Below, one piece after another: positions 35,397 through 44,379 of a DNA stretch of 64,000 bases. The position numbers were made by a program, and so were the translations under genes. Location: NCBI GenBank assembly GCA_965228435.1, contig OZ245818.1, forward strand, positions 7,626,001 to 7,690,000, written 5' to 3'. The number at the start of each line of letters is the position of its first letter. The stretch's first letter is position 1. Source of the DNA: Hoeflea_A sp965228435. GTDB taxonomy: Bacteria > Pseudomonadota > Alphaproteobacteria > Rhizobiales > Rhizobiaceae. The notes under the pieces were generated by a model, which worked only from the letters and a program-made list of their open reading frames with translations, was not told the DNA's origin and searched no databases.

Positions 35397-36029
35397 TTAT
35401 AGCTTGTCAGTCTCGTTTCGTCCCGTGACAGCGGCCTCGGCCACCGGTTCGTCATCCTTGAGCGGGAAAAACGTATAGGACAGCGTGATTGTTTTGATGT
35501 TTCGTGTCTCGGGAGCATCGACGATCGCCGGGTCGACAAAGAAGACGACCGGCATGTCCAGCCCCTCGCCCGGCTGCAGCTCGGTTTCGGTGAAACAGAA
35601 ACATTCAATCTTGTTGAAATAGGCGCCTGCCGCTTGCGGCGTGACGTTGAAGGTCGCCTGTCCGCTGGTCGGGACAGCCCCTGCGTTGACGGCGTTATAG
35701 GCGATCTGACCCGTTTCACCGATGCGCAGTTCGACGGATCTCTGCTCGGGCTTGAACTGCCAGTTCAGGCCACTCGACGTATTGGCGTCAAACCGCACCG
35801 TAATGGTCCGGTCAAGAACGGTATCCGAATATTGCTCTACGCGCTGGGTGGTGCCGCCATATCCCGTAACCTGGCAAAACAGCTGGTACAGCGGCACGGC
35901 CGCATAGGAAACTCCTACCATCGAGGCAACGCCCGCGATGCAGAGTGCGGCAATCCGGCCGTTACCCAGCCCCTTGCGCCCTGTGCCGTTCCCCGGCTCT
36001 TGTTTTGTCGGATCCGAGTTCATGTTCAT
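35397..36029 (-). CDS. ctaG: Cytochrome c oxidase assembly protein CtaG (Cox11)
   Basis: The 210-residue protein delivers copper to the CuB site of subunit I. One N-terminal transmembrane helix precedes a periplasmic beta domain with the copper motif CFCF (in KIECFCFTE). VPLYQLFCQVTGYGGTTQ is another family signature. It follows the small coxF gene by 2 bp in the cox operon. Confidence 0.95.
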   Translation of the reverse strand: MNMNSDPTKQEPGNGTGRKGLGNGRIAALCIAGVASMVGVSYAAVPLYQLFCQVTGYGGTTQRVEQYSDTVLDRTITVRFDANTSSGLNWQFKPEQRSVELRIGETGQIAYNAVNAGAVPTSGQATFNVTPQAAGAYFNKIECFCFTETELQPGEGLDMPVVFFVDPAIVDAPETRNIKTITLSYTFFPLKDDEPVAEAAVTGRNETDKL

Positions 36030-36031
36030 GC

Positions 36032-36190
36032 CTACATCGGTCGATCCAGGATGGCCGGACCGAACTTGACGATCGTTGCCACGTAGAACAACACGACCAT
36101 CGCCACTAGCACCAGTGCAATGGCGATGGATCGCCTGCGCCGGGTCTTCTTTTGCAGCTCGGTCATTTCAATTCCGTCGGCCACGCTCAT
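36032..36190 (-). CDS. coxF: Small membrane protein CoxF
   Basis: A 52-residue ORF (MSVADGIEMTELQKKTRRRR, then one transmembrane helix, then a short periplasmic tail ending LDRPM). The single helix with a basic cytoplasmic anchor and location between ctaB and ctaG match the small CoxF gene of rhizobial cox operons. Its ATG overlaps the ctaB stop (ATGA). Its short length makes it easy to miss in automated annotation. Confidence 0.8.
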   Translation of the reverse strand: MSVADGIEMTELQKKTRRRRSIAIALVLVAMVVLFYVATIVKFGPAILDRPM

Positions 36191-37122
36191 GCTCCCAACC
36201 GCGCTACAATGCCGTCAATGAGCAGAGCCGCGAACACGGCCGCCAGATAGTACAACGAAAAACGAAACATCGCCTTTGCCGGCTTCATGGTGCGGTCATC
36301 CTCCGGCATGGAAAGAACCCGCAACGAATGCCAGACAAATCCGACACCCAACACCGCAGCCAGCGCGCCATAGACCATGCTGGCATATCCCAGCACAAAG
36401 GGCAGCACGCCGACAATTGCCGTCGCAATGGCATAAAACACCATCTGCCGCTTGGTCGACCTGACACCCGCGACATTGGGCATCATGGGAATGTTCGCCG
36501 CGCCGTAGTCACCCTGCTTGAACAGAGCCAACGCCCAAAAATGGGGTGGCGTCCACAAAAAGATGATCAGGAACAGAACGACGCTTTCGATCGAAACGGT
36601 CCCTGTTACACAGGCCCAACCGATCATCGGCGGGAAGGCTCCGGCGGCACCACCTATGACAATGTTCTGTGGAGTAGAGCGCTTCAACCACATGGAATAT
36701 ACCACCACGTAGAAGAAGATCGTGAAGGCGAGAAGCGCCGCAGCCGCCCAATTGACCAGTGTCCCAAGCGTCAACACGGAAAAGGCGGAAAGAACCAAGC
36801 CGAAGGTCAGCGCTGCCTCGCGGCTGATACGACCGGCCGGAATCGGCCGCTTCTGGGTACGCGACATCACGGCATCGATATCCGCGTCGTACCACATGTT
36901 CAGTGCCCCGGAAGCCCCCGCGCCAACTGCGATGCACAGGATCGAGACGATTGCTATGAACGGATGCACAGCGCCGGGAGCAATCATCAGGCCGACAATG
37001 GCGGTAAAGACCACCAGCGACATCACACGCGGTTTCAGCAGAGCGAAAAAATCCGCCGGGTCGGCCTCGGAAAGGGCGACCTCCTGGTGATTGATCTGCT
37101 CTTGTCTCTCGACGAGTGCCAT
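36187..37122 (-). CDS. ctaB: Protoheme IX farnesyltransferase
   Basis: CtaB makes heme O for the oxidase from heme B and farnesyl diphosphate. The 311-residue protein has multiple membrane helices and the prenyltransferase motifs NMWYDADIDAVMSRTQKRPIPAG (first Asp-rich) and later YTMWLKRSTP. The ATG at 37122 (MALVERQ) is used over an upstream frame extension of 19 residues. It sits between ctaD and coxF. Confidence 0.95.
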   Translation of the reverse strand: MALVERQEQINHQEVALSEADPADFFALLKPRVMSLVVFTAIVGLMIAPGAVHPFIAIVSILCIAVGAGASGALNMWYDADIDAVMSRTQKRPIPAGRISREAALTFGLVLSAFSVLTLGTLVNWAAAALLAFTIFFYVVVYSMWLKRSTPQNIVIGGAAGAFPPMIGWACVTGTVSIESVVLFLIIFLWTPPHFWALALFKQGDYGAANIPMMPNVAGVRSTKRQMVFYAIATAIVGVLPFVLGYASMVYGALAAVLGVGFVWHSLRVLSMPEDDRTMKPAKAMFRFSLYYLAAVFAALLIDGIVARLGA

Positions 37123-37183
37123 TGCGTTTCCGTCTCTTAGCCACCAAGGCCGGCCAATGCCGGCCAAGGTCTCCTCCAATCCG

Positions 37184-38839
37184 TTACTTGATCCGCGGCA
37201 GCTGTTCCCACTGGTGGTGTGGCGGCGGTGAGCTCAGCTTCCATTCCAGAGTCGTAGCGCCCTCACCCCACGGATTGGCTTCGGCCGTCCGCTTCTTGGA
37301 GAAAGCTTCCCAGACGCCGTAGAGGAAGATCAGTACACCGATACCGGACAGGTAGGATCCATAGGAGGAGATGGCGTTCCAACCGGCATAGGCATCGGGA
37401 TAGTCGATGTAGCGGCGTGGCATCCCGGCGAGACCCAGGAAGTGCTGGGGGAAAAACACCAGGTTAACGCCAATGAACATCGTCCAGAAATGGATGCGCG
37501 CGATCATCGGGCTGTACATGTAGCCGGTCATCTTCGGGAACCAATAGTACCAACCGGCGAAGATGGCGAACACAGCACCCAGAGACAGCACGTAGTGGAA
37601 GTGTGCCACAACGTAATAGGTGTCGTGCATGGCGCGATCGAGGCCCGCATTGGCGAGCTGTACGCCGGTGACGCCGCCGACGGTAAACAGGAAGATGAAG
37701 CCGAGTGCCCAAAGCATCGGCGTGCGGAAGGTCAAGGACCCGCCCCACATGGTGGCAATCCACGAGAAGATCTTCACCCCTGTCGGCACCGCGATGACCA
37801 TCGTGGCAAAGACGAAGTAGCGCTGCGTGTCGAGCGACAGGCCGACCGTGTACATGTGGTGCGCCCAGACGATGAAGCCGACCGCGCCGATGGCAACCAT
37901 GGCGTAGGCCATTCCGAGGTAGCCGAAGACAGGCTTGCGGGAGAATGTCGCCACGATATGGCTGATGATGCCAAACGCCGGCAGGATCAGAATGTAGACT
38001 TCCGGGTGGCCGAAGAACCAGAACAGGTGCTGGAACAGGATCGGATCCCCGCCGCCCTCGGGCGTGAAGAACGACGTGTCGAAGTTACGGTCGGTCAGCA
38101 GCATGGTGATGCCGCCTGCCAGGACCGGCAGCGACAGCAACAGCAGGAAGGCTGTCACCAGCACCGACCAGGCAAACAAAGGCATCTTGTGCAGCGTCAT
38201 GCCCGGGGCGCGCATGTTGAAGATGGTGGTGATGAAGTTGATGGCACCCAGGATCGACGAGGCACCCGCAATGTGCAGCGACAGGATGGCCAGGTCCATC
38301 GCCGGTCCCGGCTGTCCGGTGGTTGAAAGCGGAGGATAGATCGTCCAGCCGCCGCCGACGCCGTAGGCTCCGGCCGGCCCCTCAACAAACATCGACAGTA
38401 CGAGGAGAATGAAAGCGGGCGGCAGCAGCCAGAATGAAATGTTGTTCATCCGCGGGAACGCCATATCCGGAGCGCCGATCATGATCGGAACCATCCAGTT
38501 GGCAAAGCCGCCGATCAGCGCCGGCATAACCATGAAGAAGATCATGATCAGGCCGTGGGCGGTCGTGAACACATTGTACATGTGCTTGCCGCCATCGATG
38601 GCGGCGTCGCCCTCAAAGCCGTACACCATGGAAGCCAGACCATGGAAGATCTGGATGCCCGGTTCCGCCAGTTCCCAGCGCATGAAGATCGACATGGTGC
38701 CGCCGACAATGCCCGCGACAATCGCGAAGATCAGGTAGAGCGTGCCGATGTCCTTGTGGTTGGTCGAATAGACCCAGCGGGTCCAGCCACCATAGGATTC
38801 GTGCGCGTGATCGTCGTGCGCTGCTGAAGATCCAGCCAT
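37184..38839 (-). CDS. ctaD: Cytochrome c oxidase subunit I
   Basis: The 551-residue catalytic subunit carries twelve predicted helices and heme/copper ligand stretches, including FWFFGHPEVYILILPAFG for the CuB-His-Tyr region, the HH segment in FIVWAHHMYTVG, and the HDTYYVVAHFHYVLS heme-ligand region near the C terminus. Length and sequence are typical of aa3-type oxidases in alphaproteobacteria. It begins 4 bp after ctaC. Confidence 0.97.
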   Translation of the reverse strand: MAGSSAAHDDHAHESYGGWTRWVYSTNHKDIGTLYLIFAIVAGIVGGTMSIFMRWELAEPGIQIFHGLASMVYGFEGDAAIDGGKHMYNVFTTAHGLIMIFFMVMPALIGGFANWMVPIMIGAPDMAFPRMNNISFWLLPPAFILLVLSMFVEGPAGAYGVGGGWTIYPPLSTTGQPGPAMDLAILSLHIAGASSILGAINFITTIFNMRAPGMTLHKMPLFAWSVLVTAFLLLLSLPVLAGGITMLLTDRNFDTSFFTPEGGGDPILFQHLFWFFGHPEVYILILPAFGIISHIVATFSRKPVFGYLGMAYAMVAIGAVGFIVWAHHMYTVGLSLDTQRYFVFATMVIAVPTGVKIFSWIATMWGGSLTFRTPMLWALGFIFLFTVGGVTGVQLANAGLDRAMHDTYYVVAHFHYVLSLGAVFAIFAGWYYWFPKMTGYMYSPMIARIHFWTMFIGVNLVFFPQHFLGLAGMPRRYIDYPDAYAGWNAISSYGSYLSGIGVLIFLYGVWEAFSKKRTAEANPWGEGATTLEWKLSSPPPHHQWEQLPRIK

Positions 38840-38843
38840 GTTC

Positions 38844-39740
38844 TTACTCCTCGACCTTCTTGGCTTCGTTGGCGGCCAGCTTGACCGAAGCGTTCTGACC
38901 GCTTTCGATCGCTGCCATCAACTCGGCGTTTGCAGCTTCCACATCGTCGGCCGCGGCTGCCAGCCACTTGCCGTACTGCTCAACCGAAACGACGCGAACA
39001 CCGATCGGCATATACGCATGGTCCTTGCCGCACAGTTCAGAACACTGGCCGTAGTAGAGACCTTCGCGCTCGGCCTTGAACCAGGTTTCGTTGAGCCGGC
39101 CCGGTACCGCGTCCATCTTGACGCCGAATGCAGGCATAGCCCAGGCATGAAGCACATCAGCTGCCGTAACCAGCAGGCGTACGGTCATGCCGACCGGCAC
39201 CACGACTTCATTGTCGACTGCAAGAAGGCGCGGATATTTTGACTTGTCTTCTTTGCCGTAGGCGGCGCGATCACTGTCTGCCAGGAGGATAGAGTCGAAT
39301 GACACTTCCTCCTCCACATCATATTCGTAGCCCCAATACCACTGGTAGCCGGTTGCCTTGATCGTCAGCCCGGGTTCTTCCGGCGGCGTATATTGGGCCG
39401 TCAGCAACTGGAAGGAAGGGATGGCGAGAAACAGAAGGATGATGACCGGGCCAACGGTCCAGATAATCTCGATCGTGGTGTTGTGACTGGTCTTGGAAGG
39501 ATTTGGATTTGCGCTGGCACGAAACCGCATGGCAACGACTGCCAAAAGGCCCAGCACCAACAGGGTGATCGGCACAATGAACCACAACGTGTAATCGTTG
39601 AACCATCTGATTTCACGCATGATTTCGGTCGCGGCCGGCTGAAAGCCGAGTTGCCAGTCGACCGGCTGCTCTGCGCGAGCCTGGGACGCCAGAAGAAGCG
39701 TACCAAGCATGGCCCAGACTGCATGAAGCGGTTTTTTCAC
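38844..39740 (-). CDS. ctaC: Cytochrome c oxidase subunit II
   Basis: This 298-residue subunit has an N-terminal signal peptide, two transmembrane helices and a periplasmic cupredoxin domain with the CuA ligands in ADVLHAWAMP and GQCSELCGKDHAYMPIG. The start is a GTG at 39740 with GAGGGAG at good distance. It heads the long minus-strand cox operon reaching to surf1. Confidence 0.97.
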   Translation of the reverse strand: MKKPLHAVWAMLGTLLLASQARAEQPVDWQLGFQPAATEIMREIRWFNDYTLWFIVPITLLVLGLLAVVAMRFRASANPNPSKTSHNTTIEIIWTVGPVIILLFLAIPSFQLLTAQYTPPEEPGLTIKATGYQWYWGYEYDVEEEVSFDSILLADSDRAAYGKEDKSKYPRLLAVDNEVVVPVGMTVRLLVTAADVLHAWAMPAFGVKMDAVPGRLNETWFKAEREGLYYGQCSELCGKDHAYMPIGVRVVSVEQYGKWLAAAADDVEAANAELMAAIESGQNASVKLAANEAKKVEE

Positions 39741-40099
39741 AGTTGATCTCCCTCGAGCGCGGACCCCTGCCGTTGCAGGAACGCAAAATCCCTCTCAATT
39801 GAATGCGCTTAAAACCACAGTTTAGAGCCAATCGCAACTGGACGACAGGAGATTACCTGCGACATTTTACGCATCTGATGGAGCCGCATCACACCCAGAG
39901 GTGGCTTATCGCGCGGGTCAGCCTCATGGTAGAGCGAGAGATGGGCATCGCAAGCTGCAAACAACTTGATTGTCGCCGTATTTCACGCCTTTAGTGGCGC
40001 GAAAACGGTCCGCTGCCGATAACGGTATAAGCAGACTTTCCAAAACCGCCGCTGTTCCCGCAGAATAGCGCAACTGATTCGCATGCCGCCGGAGCCGAT
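39741..40099. other. 359-bp divergent region between ctaC and the IalB-like gene
   Basis: I see no gene here. It must hold the cox-operon promoter and the promoter of the plus-strand IalB-like gene. A small hairpin (CCTGC at 39766-39770, GCAGG at 39775-39779) lies in the ctaC leader 26 bp before its start codon and could be a leader structure. No clear FNR-type full site was found. Confidence 0.6.
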
Positions 40100-40615
40100 A
40101 TGCTGCAAAACAATTTTCTTGGACCGACGCTGCTCGCTGGTGCCTTCCTGCTGACCGGATTGTTCTCGCAGGCCACCGCCCAGACACCGGGAACGATCCG
40201 ATCCAATCATGGTGCCTGGTCGATTGTCTGCGACCAACCAGCCGGCGCTTCCAGCGAACAATGCGCGCTCATGCAAAATGTCATCGCCGAAGACCGTCCG
40301 GAAGTCGGCCTGTCGGTGGTCGTCTTGAAAACGGCGGATCGACAGGCGCGTGTTCTTCGTGTGCTTGCCCCGCTTGGTGTTCTGTTGCCGAACGGGCTCG
40401 GGCTCAATGTCGATGGCAAGGACATTGGCCGTGCTTATTTCGTCCGCTGTTTTGCCGATGGGTGCTATGCCGAAGTCATTCTCGAGGACACATTGCTGAG
40501 CACACTGCAGGCTGGTGGCACTGCAACGTTCATCGTCTTCCAGACGCCGGAGGAAGGAATCGGCATTCCGGTCGACCTGTCGGGTTTCACGGACGGGTTT
40601 GCTGCCCTTCCCTAA
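40100..40615 (+). CDS. Invasion-associated locus B (IalB) family protein
   Basis: The 171-residue secreted protein has a signal peptide ending near ATAQT. The IalB-family pattern follows, with a first cysteine in WSIVCDQ, then EQCALMQ, and a C-x-x-x-x-C pair in RCFADGCYAEV. The name comes from Bartonella, but the family is common in free-living rhizobia, where the role is unknown. It converges on the DUF1801 gene with a 4-bp overlap of stops. Confidence 0.85.
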   Translation: MLQNNFLGPTLLAGAFLLTGLFSQATAQTPGTIRSNHGAWSIVCDQPAGASSEQCALMQNVIAEDRPEVGLSVVVLKTADRQARVLRVLAPLGVLLPNGLGLNVDGKDIGRAYFVRCFADGCYAEVILEDTLLSTLQAGGTATFIVFQTPEEGIGIPVDLSGFTDGFAALP

Positions 40616-41034
40616 TTTTTCGGATAGGCCTGTCGCAAATATTCACAGGATCGCGCGACCAACGTCTCCAGCACGTCGAGGTCAACGTCCGACAGCCGCT
40701 TGACGTAGAGACAAGACCGGCCGGTCTTGTATTTGCCCAACCGCTTTATCAGATCACCATGCGGTTCGAAACCCTGCATGATGTAGATTGTCAGGGCCGC
40801 CTTTCGCGGTGAAAACCCGGTTGCCATCCATTGCGCCGGCTTGCCGTTGCGGTTGATATATTCGTAGGTCCCGAAGCCGATGATCGACGAACCCCACATG
40901 ACGGCATCGTCACCCGTCACGCGTTTCATCAGCTCCAGCAGGACATCGCTGTCGGCTCGTTTTTGAGCATCCGGAACCGACGCCAAAAACTCCTTTACAT
41001 CGGCATCCGTTGGGCGTGTCTTCAGCTCCGCCAC
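40612..41034 (-). CDS. DUF1801 domain protein
   Basis: This 140-residue protein has the YdhG/DUF1801 pattern (DVKEFLASVPDAQKRADSDVLLELMKRVTG, FGTYEYINRNGKPAQWMATGFSPRKAALTIYIM, RLGKYKTGRSCLYVKRLSDVD). The structure class is known but the function is not. No operon partner; its promoter would lie in the short gap before tldD. Confidence 0.85.
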   Translation of the reverse strand: MAELKTRPTDADVKEFLASVPDAQKRADSDVLLELMKRVTGDDAVMWGSSIIGFGTYEYINRNGKPAQWMATGFSPRKAALTIYIMQGFEPHGDLIKRLGKYKTGRSCLYVKRLSDVDLDVLETLVARSCEYLRQAYPKN

Positions 41035-41172
41035 GGCCGAGCCCTCCCTTTCACCAAATCGTCAGTCTATAGCTGGTTGCCATCCATTGGATTGTCGTGC
41101 CGCCATCTTATATGACAACAAAACGACCTCACTGCGCCAAGCTATCATGGCCGGACCAGATTGGAACGAACG

Positions 41173-42588
41173 ATGGACAAGGACCTGCTCAAGAAATTCG
41201 ACTGTTCGGAAGAACGATTGAATTCCGTTGTCGCCGAGACGCTCAAGGACGCCGATGATGGCGAGCTCTATGCCGAGTATTCGCAGCTTGAGTCCCTCGC
41301 ATTCGACGACGGCCGGTTGAAAGCCGGCAGTTTCTCGACCAGCCAGGGCTTCGGACTGCGTGCTGTCGCGGATGAAGCCGTCGGCTACGCCCATTCGGGC
41401 GACCTGTCGGAGGCCGCCCTGCGACGCGCAAGCGATGCGGTCGTCGCCGTGACCCGTGGATATGACGGGTCTTACGCAGCGGCGCCGGCTGGAACCAATC
41501 GTCATCTTTACGGTGAAGAAAACCCGATCGGCGAGCCCAGTTTCGAGGAGAAAGTCAAGCTACTGCAGGAGATCGACGCATATCTGCGTGCCAAGGATCC
41601 GAGAGTTCGACAGGTCACGGCCTCCCTGGCCGCATCCTGGCAGGTGGTAAACATCCTGCGCGCCGATGGCGAGAAGCTGCAGGACGTCCGGCCCATGACA
41701 CGCGTGAATATCAGTGTCGTTGTCGGAGATGGCGACCGCCAGGAAAGTGGATCGCACGGCATGGGAGGCCGACAGGGTTTCGGCGCCTTCATCACCGAAG
41801 ACTCCTGGCAGTCCGGTGCCGATGAGGCACTGCGCCAGGCACTGGTCAATCTGCGGGCGATTCCAGCGCCTGCCGGCACGTTCGACGTGGTGCTTGGAGC
41901 TGGCTGGCCCGGCGTCATGCTGCACGAAGCCGTCGGCCACGGCCTGGAGGGCGATTTCAACCGCAAGAAAACCTCAGCCTTCGCTGGCCTGTTGGGTCAG
42001 CAAGTGGCCGCCAAGGGCGTCACCGTGGTCGATGACGGTACCATCGAAGAACGCCGCGGATCACTCTCCATAGACGATGAGGGCACGCCATCCGGCCACA
42101 ATGTGCTGATCGAGGACGGAAAGCTGGTCGGCTATATGCAGGACCGGCAGAATGCCCGCCTGATGGGCATGAAGCCGACCGGCAACGGCCGCCGCCAGTC
42201 CTTTGCCCATGAGCCCATGCCACGCATGACCAACACCTACATGCTGGGCGGCGATGCAACGCCCGAAGAAATCATCGCGTCGGTGGACAATGGCATTTAC
42301 GCCGTCTCCTTCGGCGGCGGCCAGGTCGATATCACCTCGGGCAAATTTGTCTTCGGCTGCACCGAGGCCTACCTGATCGAAAATGGCAAGGTCGGCGCGC
42401 CCATCAAAGGCGCCATGCTGATCGGAAACGGCCCCGATGCCATGCACCGGGTGTCGATGATCGGCGATGATTCCAAACTCGATACCGGAGTCGGAATGTG
42501 CGGCAAAGCAGGGCAAAGCGTGCCCGTGGGCGTCGGACAGCCGCACCTGCGCATGGATCGCATGACCGTTGGTGGCACGCAGGCCTAG
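41173..42588 (+). CDS. tldD: Metalloprotease TldD
   Basis: The 471-residue TldD subunit of the TldD-TldE protease, involved in maturing small peptides and degrading CcdA-type antitoxins in E. coli. The zinc motif is HEAVGHGLEGDFNRK, with a C-terminal RRQSFAHEPMPRMTNTYMLGGD stretch. Chosen ATG at 41173 (MDKDLL). Its stop overlaps the convergent MarR gene stop (CTAG). TldE is not in the window. Confidence 0.94.
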   Translation: MDKDLLKKFDCSEERLNSVVAETLKDADDGELYAEYSQLESLAFDDGRLKAGSFSTSQGFGLRAVADEAVGYAHSGDLSEAALRRASDAVVAVTRGYDGSYAAAPAGTNRHLYGEENPIGEPSFEEKVKLLQEIDAYLRAKDPRVRQVTASLAASWQVVNILRADGEKLQDVRPMTRVNISVVVGDGDRQESGSHGMGGRQGFGAFITEDSWQSGADEALRQALVNLRAIPAPAGTFDVVLGAGWPGVMLHEAVGHGLEGDFNRKKTSAFAGLLGQQVAAKGVTVVDDGTIEERRGSLSIDDEGTPSGHNVLIEDGKLVGYMQDRQNARLMGMKPTGNGRRQSFAHEPMPRMTNTYMLGGDATPEEIIASVDNGIYAVSFGGGQVDITSGKFVFGCTEAYLIENGKVGAPIKGAMLIGNGPDAMHRVSMIGDDSKLDTGVGMCGKAGQSVPVGVGQPHLRMDRMTVGGTQA

Positions 42589-43034
42589 TTGAGCCTGTCC
42601 CCCGCTCCCTCGGAACCGATTTTCCGCAACAGGTCGATCAGCGTCGCAGCGTTCTCCGGTCCAATGGACTTAAGGATGTTGTCGTCCTGAGACCGTACCT
42701 GGTCGCGAATCTGCGCCATTCTCTTTCTGCCCAGATCGGTCAGCACAAGATTGACCTGGCGGTGATCGTGGCGAGCGATCTGGCGATGAACCAGCCCGTC
42801 TGAAACCATGCGGTCGACCAGCTTGGTCAGTGTGGGTGGATTCATCAGAACCAGCGTCGCCAATTCGCTCATGGTAATCGCCGGCGCGCTGTCCAGCGTC
42901 TCCATCACGCGCCAGGCCTCGATCTGAACGCCATATTCCTTGAGCCGTGCGGACAGCGAGGTGTGGACCTCGCGATGCGCCGCCGCCAGGGCGTAGGAAA
43001 TGTAATCGCTGATCGGATTCGGGCTGTCGCTCAT
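42585..43034 (-). CDS. MarR-family transcriptional regulator of the amide island
   Basis: This 149-residue winged-helix regulator shows the MarR pattern ITMSELATLVLMNPPTLTKLVDRMVSDGLVHR, RHDHRQVNLVLTDLG. It is divergent from an amide-receptor-like gene. A palindrome in the 68-bp gap and the same half-site upstream of the ABC operon suggest it represses both, relieved by an amide or acid ligand. Confidence 0.85.
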   Translation of the reverse strand: MSDSPNPISDYISYALAAAHREVHTSLSARLKEYGVQIEAWRVMETLDSAPAITMSELATLVLMNPPTLTKLVDRMVSDGLVHRQIARHDHRQVNLVLTDLGRKRMAQIRDQVRSQDDNILKSIGPENAATLIDLLRKIGSEGAGDRLN

Positions 43035-43067
43035 GAAGTGGTCCGCTGTTTCGAACCATAAAATTAT

Positions 43068-43091
43068 TTGACTTGGAAACTATTTTCAAGT
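43068..43091. promoter_or_regulatory. MarR-type palindrome with TTGGAAA motif
   Basis: Arms ACTTGGAAA (43071-43079) and TTTTCAAGT (43083-43091) match 8 of 9 positions around CTA. The left part, TTGACTTGGAAA at 43068-43079, recurs in near-identical form (TTGAATTGGAAA) twice upstream of the flotillin-ABC operon. The element lies between the divergent MarR and AmiC-like genes, where an autoregulatory operator would sit. Confidence 0.6.
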
Positions 43092-43102
43092 GTTGTGGTG
43101 GG

Positions 43103-44260
43103 ATGACCCGGACGTTTTCGCCCGAAATCAGGCTTGCGACAGGGGCTGATGGCTATCCGCCTCTGCCGTTCGAGTTCGATCGCGACTTCGATTCCGAGAT
43201 GCTTCACCGCAAGTCCTACTATCGCGTGGCGCTGCTGGTGCCGTTATGCGGCTCGGCTGGATTGTGGTCTCCCTCCTGCATTGCCTGTGCACAAGTCGCC
43301 GTTGAGGAGCTCAATCGCGATGGCGGGATCGACGGCCGACAGGTGCAGTTGTTGATGGTGGATTCGGCCGTTGAAGCACCCATGCCGGTGGAGGAGATTG
43401 TCAACGACCTGATCGAAACCGGCGCCATCGATGCCATTGTCGGCATGCATATCAGCGCGGTCCGGCAGCGCCTGAGTAAGATTGTCCGCCAGCGCATCCC
43501 ATACATCTACACGCCGCTCTATGAAGGCGGCGAAAGAACCCCCGGGGTCTTCGCGATCGGTGAAACACCAGGATTGCAGCTCGGGCCCGCCATAGACTTT
43601 CTGCGCGACACCTATTCGGTCAGAAAATGGGCGCTCATCGGCAACGACTATGTCTGGCCCAGGGCTTCCCATTCCTTCGCCAAGCAGAAGCTTGCAGAGT
43701 TATCCGCTTCGATGGTCTACGAGCGCTACCTGCCCTTCGGGCTGACCGACATGGCCCGGATCGTCGATGAGATCGAGCAATCCGGAGCGGATGCGCTGCT
43801 GATGTCGCTCGTCGGGCAGGACGCGGTCATCTTCAACCGTGCCTTTGGCGACGCTGGTCTTCACAACCGCATGGTCCGCCTCTCCTGTGCCATCGAGGAA
43901 AACGGCCTGCTGGCCAGCGGGGCGGCCGGACTGAAACGTCTGTATTCATCGTCATCCTATTTCGGCGCCCTGAAAACGGAGGCCAATGCCGCCTTCCGCG
44001 AAAAATATCACGGGATGCACGGCGGAAACGCACCGGTGCTCAATACGCTTGGCCAATCGACTTATGAAGGAATGCACTGTCTGGCCGTCATCATGGAGCA
44101 GTTTTCAGATGATTGGCGCGAATGCAGCCGCGAATACGCTTTGCAGTCCGGCTACCGCAGCGCGCGCCGAAACCCTCACCAGATTGCCAGAGGTCAGGCG
44201 ACCCCAATGTATATTGCCCGAGCTGACGGGATGTGTTTTGACATCGTAAAATCCATATGA
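43103..44260 (+). CDS. AmiC/FmdD-like type-1 binding-protein receptor without signal peptide
   Basis: This 385-residue protein has the periplasmic-binding fold of the urea/short-chain amide group (VALLVPLCGSAGLWSPSCIACAQVAVEELNRDGG..., PYIYTPLYEGGERTPGVFAIGETP). No hydrophobic export signal is seen at the N terminus, so it may be cytosolic, like AmiC of Pseudomonas, a ligand sensor that controls amidase expression. I used the ATG at 43103, since the frame's earlier start would fall in the operator. Possible start uncertainty. Confidence 0.72.
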   Translation: MTRTFSPEIRLATGADGYPPLPFEFDRDFDSEMLHRKSYYRVALLVPLCGSAGLWSPSCIACAQVAVEELNRDGGIDGRQVQLLMVDSAVEAPMPVEEIVNDLIETGAIDAIVGMHISAVRQRLSKIVRQRIPYIYTPLYEGGERTPGVFAIGETPGLQLGPAIDFLRDTYSVRKWALIGNDYVWPRASHSFAKQKLAELSASMVYERYLPFGLTDMARIVDEIEQSGADALLMSLVGQDAVIFNRAFGDAGLHNRMVRLSCAIEENGLLASGAAGLKRLYSSSSYFGALKTEANAAFREKYHGMHGGNAPVLNTLGQSTYEGMHCLAVIMEQFSDDWRECSREYALQSGYRSARRNPHQIARGQATPMYIARADGMCFDIVKSI

Positions 44261-44273
44261 TTTCAACAGCTTG

Positions 44274-44316
44274 ATTTCCAATAATTGAATTGGAAATTTT
44301 TTACTTGAATTGGAAA
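44274..44316. promoter_or_regulatory. Palindrome and repeated TTGAATTGGAAA motifs upstream of the ABC operon
   Basis: A 9-bp inverted repeat (ATTTCCAAT at 44274-44282, ATTGGAAAT at 44289-44297) is followed by a second half-site. The 12-mer TTGAATTGGAAA occurs at 44285-44296 and 44305-44316, 20 bp apart. It resembles the motif in the MarR promoter gap, so the same regulator likely controls the flotillin-ABC-amidase-ligase operon. Confidence 0.6.
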
Positions 44317-44379
44317 ATAAATTCTGCATCCTCAGATCGAGGTTAGCGGGCAGCAGGCTCGCGCCCTTGATGGGAGGCT

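Noticed and set aside
36076..37140. A 354-codon plus-strand ORF opposite ctaB and coxF
   Set aside because: Hydrophilic, His/Arg/Gln-rich translation typical of a reverse-strand shadow of a membrane protein gene.
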